Of a stretch of 64,000 nucleotides of DNA, positions 1 through 8,145 are shown piece after piece. Source of the DNA: Bacteroidales bacterium UBA5507 (GTDB lineage: Bacteria > Bacteroidota > Bacteroidia > Bacteroidales > Lentimicrobiaceae). The stretch lies in assembly GCA_002426195.1 (NCBI GenBank), contig DIOT01000013.1, positions 82,869 through 146,868 of the forward strand, written 5' to 3'. Position 1 is the first letter of the stretch, and each line of letters begins with the position of its first letter. The notes beneath the pieces are model-generated. The model saw nothing but the letters and a program-made list of their open reading frames with translations. It did not search any database and was not told where the DNA came from. A program made the position numbers and the translations under genes.

Positions 1-1943
1 GAGAAACCGGTCCAATATTTGGCATGGCACTGGAGTACACTTTAAATAAAAATGCTGAAACTCCGGTAAGAATATGGATTGACACTACAACAATGACTGA
101 GCTTACTGATTTTATACCTTCAACTAACATGACACTGGTATATTCAGGAGATCTGCAGTACATAAAAGGTGCCGGTAATTTAGTATACATCCCATTTAAT
201 ACACCTTTCTATTACGATGGAACTACCAACGTAGTTATATTATTCGAAAAAGCCGGAACAGGTATTTTCACCAATACCAATTTTAAATCCTCAATTATGC
301 AGGGCAATACCAGCATGGTCTATGAATCGGACACTCCAACCGATCCTGAGAATCCGGAATGGGGATTTACAACAAACATTAATCCATGTCTGAAACTCGT
401 ATTTAATGATTATACCGGAACAGCGTCAGGAAACATATCTGATCTTAACGGAGCATCATTAGAAGATGTTGCTGTTGTGGTTGAGCCTTTGAATATAATT
501 ACTTATACCGATGAACAGGGAAGTTATACATTGCCATACATTCCTGCAGGAAGCTACAGTACAAAAGCTTCGAAATTCGGATACATTGATGAAACAAAAA
601 CCCTTACTGTTGCCTCATCACAGAACACCGTTCTTGATTTTGAATTAACAATGCTTGGTACTGCAATTGTTAACGGAACGATAGAAGGAAATGACCTGCC
701 GGGAACAGGAATCGAGGGTGCTGAAATCAAACTTACCGGTTATTCAGAATATACTACAACATCCGACGCGTCAGGTGAATTTTCAATTCCCGGAGTCTAT
801 CTGAACAACGGTTATTTAATGACTATTACTGCCGAAGGTTATGAAGTGTATTCAGAAACAATTGACGTTAATGAAGATTTAAGCCTTGGTACAATAACTC
901 TGACTGAAGCTATGAGCGTTGCCGGGGTAGTTACAGCTACTGAAAACTCAAACAACGAAATGGAAGTATCATGGAATACTCCAACTACTTCAGCATTCGA
1001 TGTTATTTCTTTTGATGATGGAATTCATTCTGATGGATATGCCGGTGAAGCAACTGAACAGGTTTGGCTGGGTAATTTCTTCCCATTCAATGAACCTGCT
1101 ACAATCCTGAGTTTTGATGTGAAATTTGTAAGATATGGTATTAGCGAAGCCTTCACTACCAAACTTGGTATTTTCAGCGGACAAGGTGAATTAATCTATG
1201 AAAGTGAAAACTTCCAGAGTAATATTAATGCAACTGTTAATGTTGATGTTCCTAACTTTACTTTAGAAGGAAACTATTATGTAATGCTTTACTATAATAT
1301 TTCTGAAGCTCAGTCTGATTATCTGGCATTCGATTCTCTTTCGGTTACAACACCAAACTATGCAACTTACTATTATGATGGCGGAGCATTTGATAAGCTG
1401 TCAAACCTCACAGGAGTTTCAGGAAGCTTCCTGATTCATGCAAATGTTGTTACAGATACTGATAGGTCGGTAAATACACTTCGCCAGGTACTGGATTATG
1501 AAGTAAGGTTTGGAAATCTCACTGACTTACAGAATGCAGACAACTGGCCATTGCTGGGTACTGTTAATCAGAATTCTTATACCGATCAGAACTGGCCTCC
1601 TGCAAGTATAGGTAAGTATTTATACTCGGTGAGAACAAATTATACAACCGGAGAATCTGATTTTTCATTCTCCAACCTGTTGAATTTCGATCCAACCAGT
1701 ACACAGATGAACAAGTTAGCTAATGTGAAAATATATCCTAACCCTTCTACTGATTATATAATCATAGAAACAGAGCCCGGCTCAGAGATGTTTATCTTCG
1801 ATATGAGCGGACGATTGTTAGATCAAAAACGGATTCTAACAAGTAGTTACAAAGCTGACATGAGTCGCTTTGAAAAAGGAACATTAATGATGGTGATTGA
1901 GAATGAGGGAAGCATCCACACTGAAAAGGTGACCTTGAAGTAG
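1..1943 (+). CDS. T9SS-exported surface protein with carboxypeptidase-regulatory-like repeats, 5' end cut by window
   Basis: The frame is open back to base 3 before the first ATG (base 24), so the true N-terminus lies outside the window. From that ATG, residues 1-130 form a beta-rich module of a kind common in T9SS cargo. Residues about 140-215 and 218-300 are two CarboxypepD_reg-like Ig repeats (G-x-V/I...G...D.G.Y/F..P pattern). Residues about 305-560 look like fibronectin/lectin-type modules. Residues 565-639 are a type A T9SS sorting domain: a YPNPS motif, an aromatic/Gly strand and a Lys-rich end (EKVTLK). No catalytic domain is visible in the part seen; a peptidase or adhesin domain could lie upstream. 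Inferred location is the cell surface or outside the cell. A terminator follows at 1961-2001. Confidence 0.8.
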   Translation, partial: ETGPIFGMALEYTLNKNAETPVRIWIDTTTMTELTDFIPSTNMTLVYSGDLQYIKGAGNLVYIPFNTPFYYDGTTNVVILFEKAGTGIFTNTNFKSSIMQGNTSMVYESDTPTDPENPEWGFTTNINPCLKLVFNDYTGTASGNISDLNGASLEDVAVVVEPLNIITYTDEQGSYTLPYIPAGSYSTKASKFGYIDETKTLTVASSQNTVLDFELTMLGTAIVNGTIEGNDLPGTGIEGAEIKLTGYSEYTTTSDASGEFSIPGVYLNNGYLMTITAEGYEVYSETIDVNEDLSLGTITLTEAMSVAGVVTATENSNNEMEVSWNTPTTSAFDVISFDDGIHSDGYAGEATEQVWLGNFFPFNEPATILSFDVKFVRYGISEAFTTKLGIFSGQGELIYESENFQSNINATVNVDVPNFTLEGNYYVMLYYNISEAQSDYLAFDSLSVTTPNYATYYYDGGAFDKLSNLTGVSGSFLIHANVVTDTDRSVNTLRQVLDYEVRFGNLTDLQNADNWPLLGTVNQNSYTDQNWPPASIGKYLYSVRTNYTTGESDFSFSNLLNFDPTSTQMNKLANVKIYPNPSTDYIIIETEPGSEMFIFDMSGRLLDQKRILTSSYKADMSRFEKGTLMMVIENEGSIHTEKVTLK

Positions 1944-1960
1944 TTAATTTTAGTGTAAGT

Positions 1961-2001
1961 AAGCAGGTGGGAGGGAACTTTTTGGTTCCCTTCTGCTTTT
2001 T
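1961..2001 (+). terminator. Rho-independent terminator after the T9SS protein gene
   Basis: A two-part stem: AAGCAG (1961-1966) pairs with CTGCTT (1993-1998), and inside it GGGAAC (1973-1978) pairs with GTTCCC (1985-1990) around a 6-base loop. The stem runs into TTTTTAT. It lies 18 bases after the stop codon at 1943. Confidence 0.75.
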
Positions 2002-2063
2002 ATGCAACTCATAAATTTCAACCAGGGGAATCTCCTTACGGGGCTATACTGATTGGCAGGACT

Positions 2064-3176
2064 CTAAAACAAATGTCTGAACGGTATTAACATCCAGCCA
2101 AAGAACTTTTCTATGAGAGGTCTTCTGCGATATCTTTCCGGGTCAAAAGGATGACAGACTTTAAGACTTTCCTGAAGGTGTTTATCGATCATATCAACAA
2201 TTTCGGGTTGTTTACCCGCGAGCATAATTTCATGCTGGTATCTGAAACTGCGATAATCGAAATTTGCCGACCCCATAACGAAAGCTTCTTTATCGACCAT
2301 CAAACACTTAGCATGAAGATTGCCTGATAAGTAGAACTGCATATTTATACCGGCTTCGTGCATACTCATCAGGTACTTGTCCCTAAGTAAATCTACAAGC
2401 CTTACATCTGAATGTCTTGGCATTATAACGGTAACATTAACACCCCTCTCAGCAGCCTGGTACATGAATTTACGCAGTTTATATCCGGGCATGAAATAGG
2501 GAGTTTCAACTATAATTTCCTTAGTGGCTTTTGAAATAAATTTCTCATAACGTTTCTTAATCATTTGCCTGTAAATAGAAGGCAAATCCTGTATGATCTC
2601 AAACCCGTTATAATAGATAGTCTTCTTATAGTTGAATTTGTTGAAAATGTACTTGTCTTTAAGCTTAATACATTCAAAAAAGGTTTTCTTGAATACAAGT
2701 GCAATCGGGCCTTCAATCCGGAGGCATAATTCACGCCACGTTGCCGAATAACCTGTAATATTAATAGATCCAATGTAGGAAATCTCATCATCAATTATAA
2801 GCAACTTGCGATGGTTCCTGCGATGGTTCTTGGTAAAGAAGTCTACAAAAAACTTTATTTTCCTGAAAAACAGCACTTCGCCCCCATTTCGTATAATGGG
2901 TTCAAAAAAAGACTTTTGAGGAGGAGTCCCCCAGGAATCGAACATGCAAACTACTTTAACACCCTGGGCAGCCTTCTCCGCCAGGATATTCCTGAATTTC
3001 TCTCCTGTAAAATCAAAGGCGATGCGGTAAATTTCCAGAAATATGCTCTTTTTGGCTTCTGATATATCCTTATACATAGAGCCAAGAATATCAGGTTGGG
3101 CATCCATAAGAGTCGTGCGGGGAGTTATAATTTGCTCCTCAACAGTTTCTTTTATGGGAGTAACCTTCTTTACCAT
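2064..3176 (-). CDS. Phospholipase D-like / cardiolipin synthase-like protein
   Basis: A 370-residue protein with two HKD (HxKx4D) motifs: H122-x-K124-x4-D129 and H288-x-K290-x4-D295, each followed by the G-S-x-N pattern of the PLD superfamily. Two such motifs make one active site that works through a phosphatidyl-His intermediate. The best-known relatives are cardiolipin synthases (two phosphatidylglycerols to cardiolipin plus glycerol). The N-terminal membrane helices of ClsA are missing, so it resembles the shorter ClsB-like soluble or peripheral enzymes; the basic, aromatic C-terminus (RRRP...FFGWMLIPF) could bind membrane. Substrate cannot be fixed from sequence. It lies 25 bases downstream of the response regulator gene on the same strand, so co-transcription is possible. 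Confidence 0.8.
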   Translation of the reverse strand: MVKKVTPIKETVEEQIITPRTTLMDAQPDILGSMYKDISEAKKSIFLEIYRIAFDFTGEKFRNILAEKAAQGVKVVCMFDSWGTPPQKSFFEPIIRNGGEVLFFRKIKFFVDFFTKNHRRNHRKLLIIDDEISYIGSINITGYSATWRELCLRIEGPIALVFKKTFFECIKLKDKYIFNKFNYKKTIYYNGFEIIQDLPSIYRQMIKKRYEKFISKATKEIIVETPYFMPGYKLRKFMYQAAERGVNVTVIMPRHSDVRLVDLLRDKYLMSMHEAGINMQFYLSGNLHAKCLMVDKEAFVMGSANFDYRSFRYQHEIMLAGKQPEIVDMIDKHLQESLKVCHPFDPERYRRRPLIEKFFGWMLIPFRHLF

Positions 3177-3201
3177 AAGACCTTTATATGACTATTCCAG
3201 G

Positions 3202-3951
3202 CTAGAAACTGTTAAGTAAAGTCATCAACTCATCACGTTTCCGGTAAGATACGGGCACACTTGTATTATCAGTCAACAAACAGATAAGCTCGTCTCTTTG
3301 GAACTTTCTTACAAAGTTAAGATTTATTATATGGGAGTTATGTACTCTGAAAAAGCTATTCTCTTCAAGTAGTTCATGGTATTCTTTCATTGAACGGGAC
3401 ACCAGGATTTTTTCACCTCCTGTGAGGTGAAAAACAGTATAATTCCTATCAGATTCACATCTGATTATCCGGCCTACCTCTATAACATGAATCGTATTTA
3501 AGGTTCTGAGGACAATTTTCTTGTGCTGATTTGAACTATTTACTTTATTAATACTCTCCAGTAAAAGCCTCACAGTGTCAGTTATTGATGACTCCGGCTT
3601 TGACAAACTAGCCCTTTCAACAGCCTGTTTTAGCTCATTGGGATCAATTGGCTTAGTCACATAGTCAATAGCATTAAACTTGAATGCCTTTATTGCATAC
3701 TCCTCATATGCTGTGACAAAAATTATTTTAAAATTGATTTCAGGGAACTTGTTTAACAAGTCAAATCCCGTACCATCAGGCATTTTGATATCCAAAAACA
3801 CCAGGTCTGGTTCATTCTTAATAATGCTTGAATAACCCGATTCAACGCCATCACCTTCTCCAACTATTTCAATTGTTGGACATGAGACATGTAACATTCT
3901 TTTAATGCTATCTCTCGAATTTGCTTCATCATCTACTATAATTGCTCTCAT
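3202..3951 (-). CDS. LytTR-family response regulator
   Basis: A 249-residue two-domain regulator. Residues 1-120 are a receiver domain with acidic pocket D7-D8, phosphoacceptor D54 (FLDIKMPDG), a conserved Thr (TAYE) and Lys (KPI). Residues about 145-249 are a LytTR DNA-binding domain (strand IIRCESDRNY, then SMKEYHELL and the FFRVHNSHIINL hallmark). Such proteins normally pair with a membrane histidine kinase of the LytS/YehU type, but none is encoded beside it, so it is an orphan in this window. A -7-like TATTTTTG reads into it from 3978-3985. Target genes are unknown. Confidence 0.9.
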   Translation of the reverse strand: MRAIIVDDEANSRDSIKRMLHVSCPTIEIVGEGDGVESGYSSIIKNEPDLVFLDIKMPDGTGFDLLNKFPEINFKIIFVTAYEEYAIKAFKFNAIDYVTKPIDPNELKQAVERASLSKPESSITDTVRLLLESINKVNSSNQHKKIVLRTLNTIHVIEVGRIIRCESDRNYTVFHLTGGEKILVSRSMKEYHELLEENSFFRVHNSHIINLNFVRKFQRDELICLLTDNTSVPVSYRKRDELMTLLNSF

Positions 3952-3977
3952 ATCCTTTGCTTGTTTCTATGATTAAT

Positions 3978-3985
3978 CAAAAATA
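3978..3985 (-). promoter_or_regulatory. Candidate Bacteroidota -7 element for the LytTR regulator
   Basis: The minus strand reads TATTTTTG, matching TAnnTTTG, 27 bases upstream of the start codon. I could not find a convincing -33 TTG at the usual spacing. Confidence 0.4.
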
Positions 3986-4070
3986 GAAATTTTTCATAGA
4001 AGCCATATAATTTTTCGAAACAATTTTATAACAACATAATTATGTGGTAGGGCTTTTACGGATATTAATG

Positions 4071-4078
4071 TAACTTCG
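4071..4078 (+). promoter_or_regulatory. Candidate -7 element for yicC-gmk-nadD-holB
   Basis: TAACTTCG differs by one base from TAnnTTTG and lies 20 bases before the yicC start, the expected position for a short leader. The -33 region is not clear. Confidence 0.35.
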
Positions 4079-4098
4079 CAACTTATACATGATGTTTT

Positions 4099-4971
4099 AT
4101 GATTAAATCAATGACCGGTTTTGGACGGAGCACTGCCGATCTGGCCTCCAAAGTCGTAACAATTGAGATCAGATCGCTTAATAGCAAGCAATTGGATCTA
4201 AATATTAAGTTACCATCAGCTTTTAGAGAAAAAGAACCTGAAATTAGAAATATAATTTCTCAGAGTCTCGAAAGGGGTAAAGTTGAATTTACTGCCAATC
4301 TTGATTTTACAAACGGTGAATTACCTGCTGTAATTAATCATTCATTAGTAAAGAATTACTATAATGAACTTAAAGGAATCATGGCAGAACTTGGGGAATC
4401 AGGAACTGACCTGTTATCAGTGGTTATGAAAATACCTGAAGTACTCAAACCTTCGCGCGATCTGCTTACTGAAAATGAATGGGATAGAATAAAAATTTGC
4501 ATAAAAGAGGCTCTCACATCACTTAACGACTTCCGGGAACATGAAGGTGGTCAGCTAGAAAATGATTTCAGGTTGCGTATTAATAATATTTCTTCGATGC
4601 TTGATGGTTTATTCGAATTTGAAGAAGCCCGTAATATAAACTTCAGGGAGAAATTGAGAGCATCGGTAAGTGAATTTGCAGCAAACAATACCCTCGACTC
4701 AAACCGCTTCGAACAGGAAATAATATATTATCTTGAAAAACTTGACATAACAGAAGAAAAAGTACGACTTCGTAAACACCTCGATTACTTTAATGAAGCG
4801 CTCACTGATAGTTCATCAAATGGTCGGAAATTATCCTTTGTCACGCAGGAAATCGGAAGAGAAATAAATACTATCGGGTCAAAAGCCAATGATGCCAATA
4901 TTCAACGGGTGGTAGTTCAGATGAAGGATGAGCTTGAAAAGATTAAAGAGCAACTGGCCAATATTCTCTAA
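4099..4971 (+). CDS. yicC: YicC-family endoribonuclease
   Basis: A 290-residue protein of the family's usual length. It opens with the diagnostic MIKSMTGFGR N-terminus and closes with the conserved C-terminal domain containing EINTIGSKAN. E. coli YicC is an RNA endonuclease linked to sRNA decay and late-stationary-phase survival; that role is taken from the family. It is first in a plus-strand run with gmk (27 bases on), nadD and holB. YicC next to Gmk is a widely conserved arrangement, which supports both calls. Cytoplasmic. Confidence 0.92.
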   Translation: MIKSMTGFGRSTADLASKVVTIEIRSLNSKQLDLNIKLPSAFREKEPEIRNIISQSLERGKVEFTANLDFTNGELPAVINHSLVKNYYNELKGIMAELGESGTDLLSVVMKIPEVLKPSRDLLTENEWDRIKICIKEALTSLNDFREHEGGQLENDFRLRINNISSMLDGLFEFEEARNINFREKLRASVSEFAANNTLDSNRFEQEIIYYLEKLDITEEKVRLRKHLDYFNEALTDSSSNGRKLSFVTQEIGREINTIGSKANDANIQRVVVQMKDELEKIKEQLANIL

Positions 4972-4998
4972 TTTTGCAGTTTTCTGAACACTTAAAGC

Positions 4999-5571
4999 AT
5001 GCCAAGAGAGCCAAAACTTATAATCGTATCAGCACCATCAGGGTCAGGTAAAACCACAATTGTTAAACATCTGCTGAGTAACTTTCCTAATCTCGCTTTT
5101 TCTATCTCGGCAACAAGCCGTGAAATCCGTAAAGGCGAAACTGATGGAAAAGATTATTACTTCATTTCGGTCGACCGGTTTAAGGATAAAATTAAGTCAA
5201 ATGATCTGCTTGAGTGGGAAGAAGTATATTCCGGCACTTTTTACGGTACACTGAAAAGTGAAATTGACAAGCAGTTAAACAATGGCAGGGATGTGATTTT
5301 TGATGTAGATGTGGTTGGAGGCTTAAATATTAAGAAGTTTTTCGGTGACAGAGCTCTATCAGTATTTGTTTGTCCTCCATCAATTGATGAATTAGAGAAC
5401 AGATTAAAATGCAGAAACACTGACTCTGATGAAACAATAATAAAACGGGTAAACAAAGCTGCAAAAGAGTTGGAATATTCCAATAAGTTTGACTTCATAC
5501 TGATTAATGATAATTTAGAAGAAGCAAAAAAGGTAATAGTGGAGAAGGTGGCTGAATTTCTTAACAGATAA
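4999..5571 (+). CDS. gmk: Guanylate kinase
   Basis: A 190-residue enzyme that converts GMP + ATP to GDP + ADP in purine nucleotide salvage and synthesis. The P-loop SAPSGSGKTT is at residues 11-20. The GMP-binding part follows (SATSREIRKGETDGKDYYF), with the conserved Arg and Tyr residues, then the lid and the D-x-D-x-x-G strand (FDVDVVGG). Length is typical. It lies between yicC and nadD with only 10 bases to the next gene, indicating one transcript. Confidence 0.97.
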   Translation: MPREPKLIIVSAPSGSGKTTIVKHLLSNFPNLAFSISATSREIRKGETDGKDYYFISVDRFKDKIKSNDLLEWEEVYSGTFYGTLKSEIDKQLNNGRDVIFDVDVVGGLNIKKFFGDRALSVFVCPPSIDELENRLKCRNTDSDETIIKRVNKAAKELEYSNKFDFILINDNLEEAKKVIVEKVAEFLNR

Positions 5572-5581
5572 CCTTTTAAGG

Positions 5582-6169
5582 ATGGGTGATATTAATAAAT
5601 TTACCGGCCTGTTTTTCGGATCATTTAATCCAATCCATATTGGTCATATGATGCTTGCCGAATATATGGTAGAGTTTACACAATTAGATGAACTTTGGTT
5701 TGTTATATCACCTCACAATCCGCTTAAAGAGAAAAACACTCTGCTAAATGATTACAACAGGTTTGAAATGGTGCAGGCTGCCATCGGCACCGACAACAGA
5801 TTCCGTGTTTCAGATGTGGAATTCCATTTACCAAGACCTTCATATACAATTGATACTTTAACCTATCTGTCGGAAAAATATCCCGAAAGGTCATTTATGC
5901 TGATTGGTGGAACTGACAACCTTAGATCATTTCATAAATGGAAAAATTATCAGGAAATACTAAACCACTACAAATTACTTTTGTATCCTCGTCATGGCAG
6001 TGAAGATCACCCACTCACAAAACATCAGTCTGTTGAGATAATAGAAGCTCCACGACTTGAGATTTCGTCAAGTTTTATAAGAGGAGCAATCAAAAGCAAA
6101 AGATCAGTAAGATATTTCCTCCCCGAACCCGTTTTTAGATTGATAGACAAATACGGATATTACCTTTAA
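5582..6169 (+). CDS. nadD: Nicotinate-nucleotide adenylyltransferase
   Basis: A 195-residue enzyme that transfers AMP from ATP to nicotinate mononucleotide to give deamido-NAD in NAD synthesis. It has the nucleotidyltransferase signature GSFNPIHIGH (HIGH at residues 19-22), the IGGTDN substrate loop and the C-terminal ISSSFIR motif (161-167) that contacts ATP phosphates. Full length. It starts 10 bases after gmk, so it is translated from the same message. Confidence 0.95.
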   Translation: MGDINKFTGLFFGSFNPIHIGHMMLAEYMVEFTQLDELWFVISPHNPLKEKNTLLNDYNRFEMVQAAIGTDNRFRVSDVEFHLPRPSYTIDTLTYLSEKYPERSFMLIGGTDNLRSFHKWKNYQEILNHYKLLLYPRHGSEDHPLTKHQSVEIIEAPRLEISSSFIRGAIKSKRSVRYFLPEPVFRLIDKYGYYL

Positions 6170-6225
6170 CGCAATTTTATTACTTTTACACTCGCCGTGG
6201 GGCTTCTATAAAACGCTTCGTATTA

Positions 6226-7359
6226 ATGAGATTTGGTGATATTCCGGGACAACAACCGATAAAGGACAGGCTTCGTAAAACAGTACATGATCATAGAGTC
6301 AGTCATGCACAATTATTTTTTGGCCAGGGTGGCTCAGGAAAACTTGCAATGGCATTGGCTTACGCTCAATACATTAACTGCAGCAACCGAACTGAGGAAG
6401 ATTCATGCGGAACTTGTCCGTCATGTCTTCAATATAGTAAACAAGCTCACCCCGACCTTCATTTTCTTTATCCAATCGCATCTACCAAAGAATTCGATAA
6501 AGATCCGGTAAGTACCATGTTCTTAGGGTACTGGCGCAAGATGATCGCTAAGCACAATGGATTTTTCACCTTAAATGAATGGTACGAACAAATAGGAATG
6601 GAAAACAAGCAGGGCCTTATTAATACTGCTGATTGTAATGACCTGGTGAGAAAGCTCAGTTACACTTCCTATGAATCGGAGTATAAAGTAATGATAATAT
6701 GGATGGTTGAGAAAATTCACCATCAGGGAGCTAATAAAATATTGAAGATCCTTGAGGAACCACCCGATAAGACCTTATTTATACTCATAACAGAGCAACA
6801 GGAGCTTATACTGCCGACCATACTTTCGAGAACCCAACTTGTAAAGTTTCCCAGATATACCAACGATGACCTGAAAGCAGGATTAATGCAGATGACAGGT
6901 TGCACTGCCGAACAGGCAAAAAATGCTGCAGGATTAGCGGAAGGAAATCTAACAGAAGCAATTAGAATAGTAGGTGAGGGAGATACAGAAACTGAATTAT
7001 TCATAATTTTCCGTAACTGGATGCGTCTCTGTTATCGTGATGATATCGTTGGCATTCAGAAAATTGCCGATGAATTAAAAGACAATGGCCGAGAGTTTAC
7101 AAAGAGATTTTTTCAATATGCCCTCAAAGTTTGTCGTTATTGCACATTTAATAACTTCAAACTTCCAAACTTAATAAGTGCTGAAGGTGAAGAAGATGAA
7201 TTCATTACAAAATTCTCTCCGTTTATAAATCCTTCGAACGTTGAGTTCTTCATTAAAGAGTTTAATGAAGCTATTTACCATACAGAAAGAAATGCCCATA
7301 TATCATTAATGATAATGGACATCTCTTTAAAATCTATGAAGTGGTTAAAAATTAATTAA
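6226..7359 (+). CDS. holB: DNA polymerase III delta' subunit
   Basis: A 377-residue AAA+ clamp-loader subunit. The P-loop GQGGSGK is at residues 33-39. Zinc-binding cysteines are at 52, 61, 64 and 67 (C..CGTCPSC), as in DnaX/HolB proteins. The Walker B/sensor region ends in LKILEEPP and the sensor-1/SRC-like strand is ILSRTQ. The SRC Cys position carries Thr here, which fits delta' proteins that contribute little to ATP turnover. It loads the beta clamp together with DnaX and HolA, which are not in this window. Last gene of the yicC run, ending at the very base where the convergent sdhB begins. Confidence 0.9.
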   Translation: MRFGDIPGQQPIKDRLRKTVHDHRVSHAQLFFGQGGSGKLAMALAYAQYINCSNRTEEDSCGTCPSCLQYSKQAHPDLHFLYPIASTKEFDKDPVSTMFLGYWRKMIAKHNGFFTLNEWYEQIGMENKQGLINTADCNDLVRKLSYTSYESEYKVMIIWMVEKIHHQGANKILKILEEPPDKTLFILITEQQELILPTILSRTQLVKFPRYTNDDLKAGLMQMTGCTAEQAKNAAGLAEGNLTEAIRIVGEGDTETELFIIFRNWMRLCYRDDIVGIQKIADELKDNGREFTKRFFQYALKVCRYCTFNNFKLPNLISAEGEEDEFITKFSPFINPSNVEFFIKEFNEAIYHTERNAHISLMIMDISLKSMKWLKIN

Positions 7360-8139
7360 TCAGATTCCACCGCCTCCTCTTACATTTTCACCTTTGCGGG
7401 CACCTAATTTGGCTGCAAGGAATTCACGATTCAGACGGGCAATATTTTCGAGAGTAATCAATTTTGGGCATTCAGCTTCACAAGCACCTGTGTTTGTGCA
7501 ATTACCAAATCCCTGGCGATCCATTTCGGCCACCATCTTTTGAACACGCTCATGCGCTTCAATCCTACCTTGTGGTAATAGGGCAAACTTCGAAACAAAT
7601 GCGCCAACAAATAGCATAGCTGAAGCATTTTTACATGCAGCAACACAAGCACCACATGAAATACAAGCAGCTGCATCCATAGCTAATTCGGCATCAACCT
7701 TTGGAATAGGAATTGCATTACCATCGGGCACTCCACCGGTATTCACACTTACATAACCGCCTGCCTGAACTATTTTATCAAAAGCTGTTCGGTCAACAAT
7801 AAGGTCTTTCAGAACCGGAAAAGCTCTTGCACGCCATGGTTCTATCACGATAGTATCACCGTCTTTAAATTTACGCATATGTAACTGACAGGTAGTAACA
7901 CCTGTATCAGGGCCATGAGGACGACCATTTATAAACATGCTGCAGGTTCCGCAAATTCCCTCCCTGCAGTCATGGTCAAATGCTACAGGCTCGTCACCCT
8001 TAGTTACCAATGATTCATTGAGTTCATCCATCATTTCGAGGAAAGAACTTCCCGGAGAAATATCTTTTATCTTGTAAGTAACGAATTTACCTTTACTTGA
8101 AGCATTTGGCTGACGCCATATTTTGAGTGTAAGATCCAT
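7360..8139 (-). CDS. sdhB: Succinate dehydrogenase/fumarate reductase iron-sulfur subunit
   Basis: A 259-residue electron-transfer subunit. The plant-type [2Fe-2S] ligands are C58, C63, C66 and C84 (CREGICGTC). Two further Cys clusters, CISCGACVAAC (159-169) and C214/C220/C224 (CTNTGACEAECP), supply the [4Fe-4S] and [3Fe-4S] ligands. It carries electrons between the flavoprotein and the cytochrome b quinone site. Last gene of sdhC-sdhA-sdhB, 6 bases after sdhA. Direction (succinate oxidation or fumarate reduction) cannot be told from sequence; in anaerobic Bacteroidota the same complex acts as a menaquinol:fumarate reductase. Confidence 0.95.
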   Translation of the reverse strand: MDLTLKIWRQPNASSKGKFVTYKIKDISPGSSFLEMMDELNESLVTKGDEPVAFDHDCREGICGTCSMFINGRPHGPDTGVTTCQLHMRKFKDGDTIVIEPWRARAFPVLKDLIVDRTAFDKIVQAGGYVSVNTGGVPDGNAIPIPKVDAELAMDAAACISCGACVAACKNASAMLFVGAFVSKFALLPQGRIEAHERVQKMVAEMDRQGFGNCTNTGACEAECPKLITLENIARLNREFLAAKLGARKGENVRGGGGI

Positions 8140-8145
8140 AACGTT

